Assembly: GCF_009817885.1 (NCBI RefSeq)
Contig: NZ_CP041764.1
Span: forward strand, 1,612,001-1,676,000
Length of the DNA stretch: 64,000 nucleotides
Origin: Serratia rhizosphaerae
Lineage (GTDB): Bacteria; Pseudomonadota; Gammaproteobacteria; Enterobacterales; Enterobacteriaceae
Direction of reading: 5' to 3'
The notes below the pieces were generated by a model. That model had not been told where the DNA came from. It made no database searches and worked only from the letters and a program-made list of their open reading frames with translations. The number at the start of each line of letters is the position of its first letter. Position 1 is the first letter of the stretch. Both the position numbers and the translations under genes were made by a program. Positions 46,513 to 57,099 of the stretch are shown piece by piece.

Positions 46513-47652
46513 CTACATCCGCCGCTTACGGAATAGGCCGCGCAGCGCCACGCTGTTATGCGCCAGCCCCACCCCGATACCGATCACGGTATACGCCGCG
46601 CCAAGCAGCAGCAGCATCAGCACGTCGTTCCCCACTTCATTCAGCGACATCCCCATCTGGTTCACCCCGGCGATCGCCTTGGTGGCCCAGGTGGAGGGAA
46701 TGCAGTAGGAAATGGCGCGCACCCAGCCCGGCATCGCCTGCAGCGGCCAGATGGTGCCAGAAAGGTAGAAAATCGGCGTGGTGATAAACGCCAGCGTCAG
46801 GTAAATCATCTCCACGCTGCGCAGGCACTCGGTCACCAGCTTCCCTAGCCCCAACACCGCCAGCAGGAACGGGAAGGTCAGCAGCAGCACTTCCGCAATG
46901 TTCGCCGTCTGCCGGTAGCCCAGCACCCATGGCCACAGCACAAACAATACGATCGACAAAAACAGCCAGATCGGCAGCAACGCCGACAGACCGCCGAGAT
47001 ACACCGGGATCGACGGTTTGCCGCTCGGCGCGCTTTTCAGCGCAATGCTGACGCGCACGCTGGCGATCAGCAGCGAGTGCTGCAGCAGCATGACCAGCAG
47101 ACCGGGGAAGACGATCGCCGCAAAACTGATGCCGGGGTTAAACACGTCCAGCGTCTGCCCCTGAATCGGCGTCAGGATAATCTGCGCCTGCCGTTCGCTA
47201 AAGCCGCTGCGCAGCAGCAGCGATGTATTGTATTGATTCAGCAGTTGCTGATAAGCGGTCACCACGTCCTGCTGGATCTGCCCGTTGGCCAGCCGGTTGG
47301 TGGCGTCGCCGTACACCGGTACCACAATGTTCTCACCGTGCAGGATCTTCTTCTCCAGATCCACCGGCATAATGATCACCGCAAACAACTCGCGCCAGCC
47401 CAGATCGCGCTGCGCCTGATCCAGACTGTCGTAGGTTTTGATAGCGATTTTCGAGGTGGCGTCCAGCTGACGGATCAGCTCACGGCTGGCGCTGCTATGA
47501 TCCTGATCGATCACCCCCACCGGCAGATCCCACACCGAACGGTTGGCATACACCAGGCTCATTACGCACAGCGACAGGATCAACATCAGCCACATCGGCC
47601 GTTCCAGCATGCCGATCAGCACCCGGCTAAAGGTTTGCCAGTAACTCTTCAT
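46513..47652 (-). CDS. ABC-2 type transport permease (YhhJ/YbhR-like)
   Basis: The 379-residue protein has one N-terminal membrane segment, a large periplasmic region (about 40-170) and five C-terminal membrane segments with FITTPIFYLSGTIWPLQAMPGW, typical of ABC-2 permeases such as YhhJ. It is the last of three same-strand genes (HlyD, permease, permease) and overlaps the upstream permease by four bases. No ATPase gene accompanies them. Confidence 0.85.
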   Translation of the reverse strand: MKSYWQTFSRVLIGMLERPMWLMLILSLCVMSLVYANRSVWDLPVGVIDQDHSSASRELIRQLDATSKIAIKTYDSLDQAQRDLGWRELFAVIIMPVDLEKKILHGENIVVPVYGDATNRLANGQIQQDVVTAYQQLLNQYNTSLLLRSGFSERQAQIILTPIQGQTLDVFNPGISFAAIVFPGLLVMLLQHSLLIASVRVSIALKSAPSGKPSIPVYLGGLSALLPIWLFLSIVLFVLWPWVLGYRQTANIAEVLLLTFPFLLAVLGLGKLVTECLRSVEMIYLTLAFITTPIFYLSGTIWPLQAMPGWVRAISYCIPSTWATKAIAGVNQMGMSLNEVGNDVLMLLLLGAAYTVIGIGVGLAHNSVALRGLFRKRRM

Positions 47653-48803
47653 AGCGCTCCCTCGTCCTTAGCCAGCCGCTTCGGCAGCCGGTTGCGCACC
47701 AAAAACGCGGTCACCAGCGGATAGACCAACAGTAGCGCACAGACGCCGAAAATCGCCCGCGCCGGCACCTGACGCAGAAAAACGTCAAACATCGCGTACA
47801 ACGCGTGCGTCAACGGTTCGATATTGGAAATAATCCGCGCCGGCAGCGGCATCGACAGCTCCGGCACCGCCATGCCGGAATAGGTCATCGCGATACTGAC
47901 CAGAATACCGATCAGGCTGTAGGCGGTAATCGCGCTGCCGGTAAAGGTAAACAGCAGCAGGCCGATGCTCTGCGCCGCCGCCACGTAGAAAAAGCCGATC
48001 AGCAGCATAAACAGCGGGTTGCCGCTGACGCGCGCGTCGAAAATCCCCACCAGCGCGGCAATCTCAATCATCAACAGCGTGGTAAAGCTGATAGTGTACG
48101 GCGCCAGTTTGCCCAGCAGCGCCAGGCTGAACGGTCTTGCGCTCAGCAGCGACTTGCTGCGCGCCATCACGTAGATCATGCAGGTGACGACAAACAACTG
48201 CAGCAGGTGAATGGTCGCGGCGAACTGCTGGTAATAAATATAACTGCCGCTGGCGTTAAACAGACTGCCGTAGTTAAGCGTCACATCCGCCAGCTGCGGC
48301 AGCGTTTTCCCCATGCTGGCGGCGATAATCGAACGGTAGCTGCCGTTGGTTTCCGTTATCAGGCCGCTGAAATCCTGGGTAGAGTAGAGCCCGGCGCCGT
48401 AGAACAGGGCGTTGTAATACAGCACAATGCTCGGCTGCTTGCCCGCCAGGGCATTCGCCTCAAGATCGGGCGGCACATACAGCAGCGCATAGTCCTGCGC
48501 GCTGCGCAGCCGGCGCAGCGACTCACTCAACCCGCCGTCATGGGCCTCCACATGAGCATGAGAGCCGGCGTCCAGTTTACGGACCAGCGATTTGGACAGC
48601 GGGCTGTGGTCGTTATCCACCACCGAAACCGGCAGGTTCAGCAACGTCCCCTCCGAGAAGTTGCTGCTGATAAGGCCAAACAGGATCAGCGGGAACAGCC
48701 AGCCCAGCCAGTGGATCACCGGGCTGCGGAAAGCAACCCGGCATTCCCGGCTAAATGCGTGGCTGAAGCAGCGCCATCCGGCCCTTACTCTTTCCATTGC
48801 CAT
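47649..48803 (-). CDS. ABC-2 type transport permease, paralogue
   Basis: The 384-residue protein has the same layout as its downstream neighbour: a membrane segment near residues 30-45, a periplasmic domain (VVDNDHSPLSKSLVRKLD), and C-terminal membrane segments ending before KRLAKDEGAL. The start overlaps the HlyD gene by 19 bp; an ATG two codons later is also possible. The two permeases probably form a heterodimeric exporter core. Confidence 0.83.
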   Translation of the reverse strand: MAMERVRAGWRCFSHAFSRECRVAFRSPVIHWLGWLFPLILFGLISSNFSEGTLLNLPVSVVDNDHSPLSKSLVRKLDAGSHAHVEAHDGGLSESLRRLRSAQDYALLYVPPDLEANALAGKQPSIVLYYNALFYGAGLYSTQDFSGLITETNGSYRSIIAASMGKTLPQLADVTLNYGSLFNASGSYIYYQQFAATIHLLQLFVVTCMIYVMARSKSLLSARPFSLALLGKLAPYTISFTTLLMIEIAALVGIFDARVSGNPLFMLLIGFFYVAAAQSIGLLLFTFTGSAITAYSLIGILVSIAMTYSGMAVPELSMPLPARIISNIEPLTHALYAMFDVFLRQVPARAIFGVCALLLVYPLVTAFLVRNRLPKRLAKDEGAL

Positions 48804-49756
48804 AAGCTGCTCATCCCTGGGCGCAGGCCTTCAATCGGCTGAGCCGGGTACAGGCGGACTTCAAAGGTTTTCAGGTCGAAATCACCGGTGGCGCGCGTAG
48901 CACGCTTGGTGGCGTAGTCCCCCAGCGGGGCGATATAACGCACTTCGGCATCGATGACTTTATCTTTCAGCGCCGGTACGCGCAGCTTCACCTTATCGCC
49001 TTTGCGTATATTGGCCAGAATGTCTTCACGCAGGTTAAACACAAAGTAGGCATCCGGCAGGCGGATCAGCGTCACCAACGGGCTGGAAGCATTCAGCAGC
49101 TCACCGACTTCGGCGGGAATCGGCCCCACTTCGCCGTCGACCGGCGCCTTCACCTGCAGGTCATCAGCCTGCGCCTGCACTTCCAGCAGGTTTTCTTCCG
49201 CTGCACGCAGTGCCGCGGCATATTGCTGACGCAGCTCGATACGGTCGCCGTTGATGCCTTCATCCAGCTTGGCCTTCGCATCCTGCACCTGTTGGTAGGC
49301 GGTGTCGCGCGAACGGCGCGAGCTGTCCAGATCTGACTTGGAGATATAGCCTTTGGCCGCCACGCTGCGGTTACGATCGTAATCATGCTGTGCGTTGCGC
49401 AGTTCAGCCTGTGCCTGCGCCAGGCTGGCCCGCAGGCTGCGGATATTCTCTTCACGCGTACCGTGCAGCGACTGGTCGAGCTGCGCCTTGGCCTCATCGC
49501 GCGTTGCCTGCGCCGATCGCAGCTGGGCCAGCAGTTCCGGGCTGTCCAGTGTAATCATCACCTGGCCGGCCTTCACGTCGTCGCCGCGTTCAATCAGGCG
49601 TTCCACCACCCGTCCTTTGGCTTTCGACGCCACGATCACTTCCGGCGCGTCCACCTCTCCCTGCAGTAATAAGTCCTGATTATGCGAGCGGAACAATACC
49701 GCCATCGCAATCGCGATCACCACCAGCAGCAGAGTAAATAAGGTCTTTTTATTCAT
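48785..49756 (-). CDS. HlyD-family periplasmic adaptor
   Basis: The 323-residue membrane-fusion protein has one N-terminal membrane segment (about 6-22), a biotinyl-lipoyl-like half (VIVASKAKGRVVERLIERGDDV), a long coiled coil (about 75-185) and the second lipoyl half (VKAPVDGEVGPIPAEVGELL). It resembles YhiI and YbhG. It leads a three-gene exporter set for an unknown substrate; the outer-membrane partner would be TolC or similar. Confidence 0.87.
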   Translation of the reverse strand: MNKKTLFTLLLVVIAIAMAVLFRSHNQDLLLQGEVDAPEVIVASKAKGRVVERLIERGDDVKAGQVMITLDSPELLAQLRSAQATRDEAKAQLDQSLHGTREENIRSLRASLAQAQAELRNAQHDYDRNRSVAAKGYISKSDLDSSRRSRDTAYQQVQDAKAKLDEGINGDRIELRQQYAAALRAAEENLLEVQAQADDLQVKAPVDGEVGPIPAEVGELLNASSPLVTLIRLPDAYFVFNLREDILANIRKGDKVKLRVPALKDKVIDAEVRYIAPLGDYATKRATRATGDFDLKTFEVRLYPAQPIEGLRPGMSSLWQWKE

Positions 49757-49966
49757 TCATCAAGCTCCCTGAGCGTAAGCGGCTGGCGAAAATATGACGG
49801 TCCATACAATGTCGGTTTCTCCCAAAAGGCCATATCTGCGGTAAGGATATCACAAGCACATATATCCTCTTTTATAACCGCAATTTGCATTATGCTTTTA
49901 ACGTGAAATTGCAGATCCCTGCACTCGCCCTTTAAGCGATGAAACTTGCAACAATGGACGAATGAT

Positions 49967-50980
49967 ATGACACAAAACGCATCAGTTCCGCTTTCGGTAC
50001 TGGATCTTTCCCCGATTCCTCAGGGAGCAAAAGCGCGCGACGCGTTTCACTGCTCTTTAGATTTAGCACAACATGCTGAAAAGTGGGGGTTCCAGCGCTA
50101 TTGGTTGGCGGAACATCACAATATGACCGGTATCGGCAGCGCGGCGACCTCGGTGCTGCTCGGCTATCTGGCCGCCGGCACCGACACCATTCGCCTGGGC
50201 TCCGGCGGCGTGATGCTGCCCAACCATGCGCCGCTGGTGATCGCCGAACAGTTCGGCACGCTGGAGTCGCTGTACCCTGGCCGGATCGATTTGGGGCTGG
50301 GCCGCGCGCCGGGCACCGACCAACGCACCATGATGGCGCTGCGCCGCCACCTGTCCGGCGAGGTGGATAACTTCCCGCGCGACGTGCAGGAGCTGCAGCA
50401 CTACTTTGCCGAGGTGCAGCCCGGGCAACCGGTGCAGGCGGTGCCGGGCCAAGGGCTGCACGTGCCGATCTGGCTGCTGGGCTCCAGCCTGTACAGCGCC
50501 CAGCTGGCCGCCAAGCTGGGCCTGCCGTTCGCCTTCGCCTCCCACTTCGCGCCGGATATGCTGTTCCAGGCGCTGCGGCTGTACCGGGAAAACTATCAGC
50601 CTTCCGAACGCTGGCCGCAGCCGCATGCGATGGTATGCGTCAACGTCATTGCCGCCGACAGCGAGCGCGACGCGCGCTTCCTGTTCAGCTCCATGCAGCA
50701 GCAGTTTATCAACCTGCGCCGCGGCGAGCCGGGGCCGTTGCCGCCGCCGGTAGACAATATTCACGCGCTGTGGAGCGCCGGCGAGCAGTATGGCGTCGAG
50801 CAGGCGCTGAGAATGTCGATCGTCGGCGATGAAAATAACGTGCGTGAAGGCCTGCAGGCGCTGCTGCGCGAAACCGAGGCCGACGAGATTATGGTTAACG
50901 GCCAGATCTTCGACCATCGGGCACGGCTGCGTTCGTTTGAGATCGTCGCGCAGGTAAAGGATGCGTTAACGCGCGGCTAA
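49967..50980 (+). CDS. yhbW: luciferase-like flavin monooxygenase YhbW
   Basis: The 337-residue protein has the bacterial-luciferase fold signatures [22 protein letters not shown] and [11 protein letters not shown], and matches E. coli YhbW. The substrate is unknown. I use the ATG at 49967, which gives the family N-terminus; an upstream TTG adds seven residues without similarity. Confidence 0.92.
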   Translation: MTQNASVPLSVLDLSPIPQGAKARDAFHCSLDLAQHAEKWGFQRYWLAEHHNMTGIGSAATSVLLGYLAAGTDTIRLGSGGVMLPNHAPLVIAEQFGTLESLYPGRIDLGLGRAPGTDQRTMMALRRHLSGEVDNFPRDVQELQHYFAEVQPGQPVQAVPGQGLHVPIWLLGSSLYSAQLAAKLGLPFAFASHFAPDMLFQALRLYRENYQPSERWPQPHAMVCVNVIAADSERDARFLFSSMQQQFINLRRGEPGPLPPPVDNIHALWSAGEQYGVEQALRMSIVGDENNVREGLQALLRETEADEIMVNGQIFDHRARLRSFEIVAQVKDALTRG

Positions 50981-50994
50981 ACGCCGCGCACTGC

Positions 50995-51016
50995 GGCGGG
51001 GGAGCCTTCCCCCGCC
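50995..51016. terminator. terminator between yhbW and the MFS gene
   Basis: GGCGGGGGA and TCCCCCGCC form a nine-base stem with a four-base loop between convergent genes; only a short T-rich stretch follows on the plus strand. Confidence 0.55.
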
Positions 51017-51022
51017 CTCGTT

Positions 51023-52462
51023 TCAGGTGCGGGACGGCTGTCCGCCCGCCAGCCGCCGATCGGCGCGCAGTACCAGCAGGGTGCGCAGCAGCAGCGCCAG
51101 CATCAACAGCAGCTCCAGCACTAATGCCGCCAGCAGCGCATGCAGATAGTCACCCGGCGACGCATGCAGCACCTGCACCAATACCGTCCCCAGCAAAATC
51201 GGCCCCAGCCCCAGCGACGTTTGTTGCACCGTCGCCAACAGGGCGCTGCCGGAGCCGGCATGCTCGACCGGCACATCAGCCAGGCCAATACGGAAGAAAC
51301 CGCTGACGATCAGCGCCTGACCGGCACCGATCAGCAGCGTTGCCGGGATTAAATTGACGATGCCCGGCTGCGGCCATACCAGCAGCACAGTCAGCATCAG
51401 CGCCAACAGCCCGCCGATCTGGATCAGGCAGCCAAACAGCAGCGTGCGCACCTTGCCGAAACGCTCAATCACCGTGCTGCTCAGCAGCGAGGAAATAAAG
51501 TACGCCACCCCGAGCGCAATAAACGCATTGCCCGACTGGAACGCATTCAGTTTCGCCCCCGCCTGCAGCGTCAGCGCCATCACAAACATAAAACCACTCC
51601 AGCAGGAGAAGAACAGAATGGCGATGGTCAGCCCGAATCTGACGCTCGCCAGCCGCAGCAGCGCCGGCGGCAGCAGCGGGAAGTTATTGCGCCGTTCCTG
51701 GCGCCGTTCCACACGCCACAGCTGCAGCAACAGCGGCCCACTGAGGGCCAGCAGCGCCAGACACGGCCACGGCCAGTGCCACACCGGCCCCAGCGCCAGC
51801 GGAAACAGCAGGCAAACGATGGTCAGCGCCAGCAGCAAGGTGCCCGGCCAGTCGATATTGACCCTCCGCTGCGCGCGCGTGTCCGGCACCCAGCGATGGG
51901 CGCAGACCAGCACCAGCACGCACAGCGGAATATTGATCAAAAAGACGCTGCGCCAGCCGTAACCGGCGATATCCAGCGAAATCAGCAGCCCGCCCAGCAC
52001 CTGGCCGATAATAAACGCCAGCCCGCCGATGCCGCCGTACAGGGCCATCGCCCGAGCGTGCTCGCGCCCGCGCAGGCAAACGTGAATGGTCGCCATGATC
52101 TGCGGCACGATCATCGCCGCGCCGACGCCCTGCAGCGTACGCGCCAGCAGCAGCAGCCAGACCGAGTTCGCCAGCCCGCACATCAGCGAGGCCAGGGCAA
52201 ACAGCCGCACGCCCCATAAAAACAGGCGGCGACGCCCCAGGTTATCCCCCATCCGGCCGCCCATCGCCAGACAAACGGCAAACGCCACGCCGTAAACCGC
52301 GACGATCAGCTCCAGCTGCGTCGGCGTGGCGTGCAGCGACTGCGCCATCGCATCCAGCCCGACGTTAACGATGGAAAAGTCGATCATCGGCAACAGTTGC
52401 CCCGCCAGTAAAATTATCAACCCCGCACGGCCCAGAACGGCCGCGGATGATGGTGTGCTCAT
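51023..52462 (-). CDS. MFS drug efflux transporter, DHA2 (EmrB/QacA) type
   Basis: The 479-residue protein has about 14 hydrophobic segments. Motif A (GGRMGDNLGRRR) follows segment 2 and the antiporter motif GGIGGLAFIIGQVLGG is in segment 5, as in proton-drug antiporters. The N-terminal MIDFSIVNVGL carries the acidic residue typical of DHA2 members. It is divergent from an XRE-family regulator, its likely controller. Confidence 0.86.
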   Translation of the reverse strand: MSTPSSAAVLGRAGLIILLAGQLLPMIDFSIVNVGLDAMAQSLHATPTQLELIVAVYGVAFAVCLAMGGRMGDNLGRRRLFLWGVRLFALASLMCGLANSVWLLLLARTLQGVGAAMIVPQIMATIHVCLRGREHARAMALYGGIGGLAFIIGQVLGGLLISLDIAGYGWRSVFLINIPLCVLVLVCAHRWVPDTRAQRRVNIDWPGTLLLALTIVCLLFPLALGPVWHWPWPCLALLALSGPLLLQLWRVERRQERRNNFPLLPPALLRLASVRFGLTIAILFFSCWSGFMFVMALTLQAGAKLNAFQSGNAFIALGVAYFISSLLSSTVIERFGKVRTLLFGCLIQIGGLLALMLTVLLVWPQPGIVNLIPATLLIGAGQALIVSGFFRIGLADVPVEHAGSGSALLATVQQTSLGLGPILLGTVLVQVLHASPGDYLHALLAALVLELLLMLALLLRTLLVLRADRRLAGGQPSRT

Positions 52463-52583
52463 CGTGTCCTACCCTTGTATCAAACCAGGAATGTGACTAG
52501 CATCACCATTAAATTAAACGGGTACCAGTTCTTGATTATCATGGTATAAAAACTACCGGTCTTATTGCGGAGGGAAACTATTT

Positions 52584-53450
52584 ATGTCTGAAATTACATC
52601 CCCAACCGACGCTGGACAGGCGGATAACCGCAAGCAGCTGGGCGCATTTCTGCGCGCACGCCGTGAAAGTCTCGACCCGAACCGGCTTGGCCTGCCGCGC
52701 ATGCGCCAGCGCCGTACGCCCGGCCTGCGCCGGGAAGAAGTGGCGCAGTTGGCCGACGTCGGCATTACCTGGTACACCTGGCTGGAGCAGGGGCGGGCGA
52801 TTCAGGCCTCGACGAAAACCCTGAGCGCCATCGCCCACGCGCTGCAGTGCAATGAGGCGGAAACCCATCATCTGTTCAGGCTGGCCGGTCAAAGCCTGCC
52901 GGCCAGCGCCCAGCACGGCGGCTGTGAAAAACTGTCGCCTTATGGACAACGCCTGCTGGATCAGCTTGATCCGCTGCCGGCGATCATTTCTAACGCACGC
53001 TTTGATATTCTGGGTTTTAACCGCGCCTACTGCCTGTTGATGGGAGTCGATCTGGCGACGCTGCCGCCCGAGGACCGCAACTGCATCTATCTGGCGTTCA
53101 CCCACGAGCAGTGGCGCGCCAGCCAGTTAGACTGGGACGATATCATGCCGAAAATGGTGGCGCTGTTCCGCGCGCAAATGGCGGAACACCTGGGCGACCC
53201 GGTCTGGGAACGGCAGCTGGCGCGCTATCTGTCGGTCTCGGAGGATTTTCGCGCGCTGTGGGAACGCCACGAGGTGCGCAGCATCGATAATAACGTCAAG
53301 CGCTTCCTCCACCCGCAGGTCGGGGAAATGAGCCTGCGGCAGAATAACTGGTGGTCGGCGCCGCGTAACGGCGACCGGATGCTGGTGTATATGCCGGCGG
53401 ATGAACAGAGTGAGCGCCGCCTGCAACAGCTGACCGGCGGCGCGGGATAA
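52584..53450 (+). CDS. XRE-family regulator with MmyB-like ligand domain
   Basis: The 288-residue protein has an N-terminal helix-turn-helix (LGAFLRARRESLDP through EVAQLADVGITWYTWLEQGR, about 19-70). A C-terminal MmyB-like domain (about 110-280) follows; in related proteins it binds a small hydrophobic ligand. GGAGG precedes the ATG. It is divergent from the MFS efflux gene across a 121-bp AT-rich gap and probably regulates it. Confidence 0.85.
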   Translation: MSEITSPTDAGQADNRKQLGAFLRARRESLDPNRLGLPRMRQRRTPGLRREEVAQLADVGITWYTWLEQGRAIQASTKTLSAIAHALQCNEAETHHLFRLAGQSLPASAQHGGCEKLSPYGQRLLDQLDPLPAIISNARFDILGFNRAYCLLMGVDLATLPPEDRNCIYLAFTHEQWRASQLDWDDIMPKMVALFRAQMAEHLGDPVWERQLARYLSVSEDFRALWERHEVRSIDNNVKRFLHPQVGEMSLRQNNWWSAPRNGDRMLVYMPADEQSERRLQQLTGGAG

Positions 53451-53472
53451 CGGCGGGCGGTGGCCCGCACGG

Positions 53473-53712
53473 TTAACGTTGGATCAGGTAGCGGATGGTC
53501 GGCCCGTCCTGCTGGATATCCAGCACTTTGTAGCCATGATTACGCGCGTCGAGCGGGATGTTGTTGATCGACTGCGGGCAATCGCTGATCACCTCCAGGA
53601 TTTCGCCGGCCTTCAGCTGCGGCATCGCCTCCAGCGTCGCTACCGCCGGATAAGGGCAGGGTTCACCCAGCATGTCCAGACGGTAATCCGGCACTATCGT
53701 TTGTTGCGTCAT
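53473..53712 (-). CDS. yedF: TusA-family sulfur carrier YedF
   Basis: The 79-residue protein is nearly identical to E. coli YedF (IVPDYRLDMLGEPCPYPAVA). The Cys in the C-P-x-P motif is the sulfur- or selenium-carrying residue. I start at the ATG at 53712, seven bases after GAGGAG; it overlaps the yedE stop by one base (TGATG). Its role with YedE is thought to concern selenium or sulfur handling. Confidence 0.94.
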   Translation of the reverse strand: MTQQTIVPDYRLDMLGEPCPYPAVATLEAMPQLKAGEILEVISDCPQSINNIPLDARNHGYKVLDIQQDGPTIRYLIQR

Positions 53713-54923
53713 CACATACTCCTCGCATCAACCCGTTCCGCCCGCGCTTTCGCGCGGAAAAAGCGTTTTTCCCACCACAGCATGGCGACCAGCGCCAGCG
53801 CCAGCAGCAGGTAAGTCACCAGCAACCCGCCCGTCGGGCCGAAGACCTCCAGCAGGTTGATCTTGTCATAGTCGGTGGCCAACGACGGCGCCAGCGTATC
53901 CCAGTAGTAGGCCAGCAGCGTCGCGCCAATAATATTGCCGAGCCCGACCCACCAGTAGTGAACCTGCCCTTCCACCGCGCGGTACATCCAGCCGGTTTCA
54001 CAGCCGCCGGCCAGCACAATGCCAAAGCCGAACAGCAGACCGCCAATCAACGCGTTCGGGCCGGCCCACATGATTTTGGGCGCGACGCCCAACTGCACAT
54101 AGCTGAAGATGCCGATCGCGCTGACCGCCATGCCTAAAATAATCGCCCGCGCCATATGGGTCCGGCCGGTAATCCACAGGTCGCGAAACGCCGAGGTGAA
54201 GCAAATCTGCGCCCGCTCGATCAACAGCCCGAAGGCAATGCCGAACAGCATGGCGATGCCCAGCTTCGGCGCATCAAACAGCGTCCATAGCGACCAGGCG
54301 CTCATCAGCAGGAAGACAAGCATCCCCAGACGAAAACGGCGGCGCGCCTGTTGCGGCAGCTGGGTCAGCGGCGCGGCGGCCTGCACCTTCTGCAGTTTTA
54401 TCGGTACGCGGAACAGCGGCAACAGGGTGAATTTAGCGCCAAAGTAAGAGCCGGCGGCGGTCGCCAGCGCAAACAGCCAGGCGTGCAGCGAAAACTGCGG
54501 GATGCCGGTAAAAAATGCCGCCAGGTTGCAGCCCATTGCCAGACGCGCGCCAAAACCGGCGATAATGCCGCCCAGCAGCGCCTGCACGATGCGGATACGA
54601 TGCTGCGGCCGGCGCAGCTTGATATTGTTGGCCCACAGCGCGGCGGCGATGCAGCCGGCAAACATGCCGATAATCATCCGCCCGTCGATACGCGTCAGCG
54701 GCGTGCCCTCCAGCCCAATCACCTTGAAGTAGGCCCACTGCTCGGGATGCAGCCCCAGCCATTGCAGGACGTGGCCGCCCCAGCGGGTAAACTCCCCGGT
54801 GACCGCCCAGAAGGTGCCGGTGAGGCCAAAGTAATAGGTAGCCAGCAGGCCGGCGGCGATCACCGCCGGCAGCGGCGCCCAGAAACGCACCAGATAGTCA
54901 GTTTTAAATTGTTGCCAGTTCAC
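53712..54923 (-). CDS. yedE: YedE membrane protein (YeeE/YedE family)
   Basis: The 403-residue protein has about ten membrane segments and three conserved Cys sites (MGCNLAAFFTG, ERAQICFTSAF, GGCETGWMYR), as in thiosulfate channel TsuA and in E. coli YedE, which it matches throughout. It has been proposed to import a selenium or sulfur compound. Translation begins at a GTG. yedE-yedF form a coupled pair, located here rather than near fli genes as in E. coli. Confidence 0.93.
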   Translation of the reverse strand: MNWQQFKTDYLVRFWAPLPAVIAAGLLATYYFGLTGTFWAVTGEFTRWGGHVLQWLGLHPEQWAYFKVIGLEGTPLTRIDGRMIIGMFAGCIAAALWANNIKLRRPQHRIRIVQALLGGIIAGFGARLAMGCNLAAFFTGIPQFSLHAWLFALATAAGSYFGAKFTLLPLFRVPIKLQKVQAAAPLTQLPQQARRRFRLGMLVFLLMSAWSLWTLFDAPKLGIAMLFGIAFGLLIERAQICFTSAFRDLWITGRTHMARAIILGMAVSAIGIFSYVQLGVAPKIMWAGPNALIGGLLFGFGIVLAGGCETGWMYRAVEGQVHYWWVGLGNIIGATLLAYYWDTLAPSLATDYDKINLLEVFGPTGGLLVTYLLLALALVAMLWWEKRFFRAKARAERVDARSM

Positions 54924-55004
54924 GGCATCCCCTGCCCGTTAAATCATTCAGAAAAACCTTGCAAATGATACGCCATTTAGCGTGAAAAGGCAGATTTCAG
55001 ACAT

Positions 55005-55032
55005 AAAAAAACCAGCCCGCAGGCTGGTTTTT
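55005..55032. terminator. terminator after deaD
   Basis: The stem AACCAGCC/GGCTGGTT with a CGC(A) loop is flanked by A and T runs on both sides, 22 bp beyond the deaD stop. Confidence 0.85.
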
Positions 55033-55053
55033 CAACGGATTGACGAATCCCTA

Positions 55054-56910
55054 TTATGCGTCGCCGAAACGACGACGTGGTGCGCGCTCACGGTTAGCGC
55101 TACCGCCACGACGCTCGCCGTTGCCGGCTGCGTTGCCGCCTTCACGACGCTCGCCGAAAGAACGACGTGGGGCGCCTTCACGACGTTCGCCGTTAAACGG
55201 ACGACGGTTGCCGCCGTCGCGACGCTCGCGGCGATCGTGCGGCTGTGCATCACCCAGCAGCTGCATGTTCATCGGCTTGTTCAGAATGCGGGTGCGAGTG
55301 AAGTGATTCAGGATCTCGCCCGGCATGCCTTTTGGCAGCTCGATGGTGGAGTGGGAACCAAACAGCTTGATGTTACCGATGTAACGGCTGCTGATGTCGC
55401 CTTCGTTGGCGATAGCGCCCACGATATGACGCACTTCCACACCGTCATCACGGCCCACCTCAATGCGGTACAGCTGCATTTCGCCAACGTCACGACGTTC
55501 GCGACGCGGACGGTCACCGTCACGACGGTCGCCGCGGCGGTCATCACGGTCGTTGAACTCACGCGGTTTACGCGGCTTGAACACCGGATCCGGCGGCAGG
55601 ATCAGCGGACGTTCGCCCTGCGCCATTTTCAGCAGCGCGGCGGCCAGCGTTTCCATTTCCAGCTCTTCTTCCGGCTGCAGTTTAGCCAGCAGCGCGCGGT
55701 ACATATCCAGATCGCTGCTTTCCAGCTGCTGCTGAACTTTGGCGGCGAATTTCTCCAGACGGCGCTTGCCCAGCAGTTCTGCATTCGGCAGTTCAACTTC
55801 CGGGATGGTCAGCTTCATGGTGCGCTCGATGTTGCGCAGCAGGCGACGTTCGCGGTTTTCCACGAACAGCAGCGCGCGACCGGCACGACCGGCACGGCCG
55901 GTACGACCGATACGGTGAACGTAAGATTCTGCGTCCATCGGGATGTCGTAGTTTACCACCAGGCTGATACGCTCAACATCCAGACCACGCGCCGCAACGT
56001 CGGTGGCGATCAGGATATCCAGGCGGCCGTCCTTCAGGCGCTCCAGGGTCTGCTCACGCAGCGCCTGGTTCATGTCGCCGTTCAGCGCGGCGCTGCTGTA
56101 GCCGTTACGCTCCAGCGCTTCCGCCACTTCCAGCGTTGCGTTTTTGGTGCGTACGAAGATAATCGCCGCATCAAAGTCTTCCGCTTCCAGGAAACGCACC
56201 AGCGCTTCGTTCTTACGCATGCCGTACGCCGTCCAGTAGCTCTGGCTGATGTCCGGACGGGTGGTGATGCTGGACTGGATGCGCACTTCCTGCGGCTCTT
56301 TCATAAAGCGGCGGGTGATGCGGCGAATCGCTTCCGGCATGGTGGCGGAGAACAGCGCGGTCTGATGTTCAGCCGGGATTTCCGCCATGATGGTTTCAAC
56401 GTCTTCGATAAAGCCCATACGCAGCATTTCGTCGGCTTCATCCAGCACCAGACCGCTCAGGTTAGAGAGGTTCAGGGTGCCGCGCTTCAGGTGGTCCAGC
56501 AGACGGCCTGGGGTACCCACCACGATTTGTGGGCCCTGACGCAGGGCGCGCAGCTGTACGTCGTAACGTTGGCCGCCGTACAGGGCCACGACGTTTACGC
56601 CGTTCATGTGTTTGGAGAAATCGGTCATCGCTTCAGCAACCTGTACCGCCAGTTCGCGGGTTGGCGCCAGCACCAGGATTTGCGGTGCCTTCAGAGAAGC
56701 GTCGATATTGTGCAGCAGCGGCAGCGAGAACGCCGCAGTCTTGCCGCTGCCGGTTTGTGCCATACCCAGCACATCGCGGCCGTTCAACAGGTGAGGAATA
56801 CACTCAGCCTGAATAGGTGATGGCTTAACATAGCCCAGGTCGTTCAGAGCAGAAATGATCGGAGCAGACAGCCCCAGGTCAGCAAAAGAGGTTTCAAGCT
56901 CAGTAGTCAT
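55054..56910 (-). CDS. deaD: cold-shock DEAD-box RNA helicase DeaD (CsdA)
   Basis: DeaD unwinds RNA in ribosome assembly and mRNA decay, especially in the cold. The 618-residue protein has Walker [13 protein letters not shown] (VLDEADEM), SAT and [13 protein letters not shown]. An RNA-binding domain and an Arg/Gly-rich tail with repeated GERR units follow, as in E. coli. I start at [14 protein letters not shown] (ATG 56910); the upstream extension has no similarity. Confidence 0.97.
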   Translation of the reverse strand: MTTELETSFADLGLSAPIISALNDLGYVKPSPIQAECIPHLLNGRDVLGMAQTGSGKTAAFSLPLLHNIDASLKAPQILVLAPTRELAVQVAEAMTDFSKHMNGVNVVALYGGQRYDVQLRALRQGPQIVVGTPGRLLDHLKRGTLNLSNLSGLVLDEADEMLRMGFIEDVETIMAEIPAEHQTALFSATMPEAIRRITRRFMKEPQEVRIQSSITTRPDISQSYWTAYGMRKNEALVRFLEAEDFDAAIIFVRTKNATLEVAEALERNGYSSAALNGDMNQALREQTLERLKDGRLDILIATDVAARGLDVERISLVVNYDIPMDAESYVHRIGRTGRAGRAGRALLFVENRERRLLRNIERTMKLTIPEVELPNAELLGKRRLEKFAAKVQQQLESSDLDMYRALLAKLQPEEELEMETLAAALLKMAQGERPLILPPDPVFKPRKPREFNDRDDRRGDRRDGDRPRRERRDVGEMQLYRIEVGRDDGVEVRHIVGAIANEGDISSRYIGNIKLFGSHSTIELPKGMPGEILNHFTRTRILNKPMNMQLLGDAQPHDRRERRDGGNRRPFNGERREGAPRRSFGERREGGNAAGNGERRGGSANRERAPRRRFGDA

Positions 56911-57099
56911 GTACACGTGCCTCATTAATAATGGCTGCCAGTCTACATAACTCATCGCGAAAATTTTCAGTCATTTTCATTGAAAAGTGTGAACCGGCTC
57001 AATTTAGATTATAAAACGAACAAAAAAGCCCTCACCCGTTAAGGCGATAGCGATGGCAAAACGCCATGGTCTATCCGGCAGAAAATTAGTGTTCGTCAG

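Noticed and set aside
53453..53468. GCGGGC-GGTG-GCCCGC hairpin after the XRE regulator as a terminator
   Set aside because: The stem is only six bases and no T run follows on either strand.
54982..56820. Open frame on the plus strand opposite deaD (about 610 codons)
   Set aside because: Its Thr/Ala-rich repeats mirror the Arg/Gly-rich tail of DeaD in the other strand. There is no independent support.
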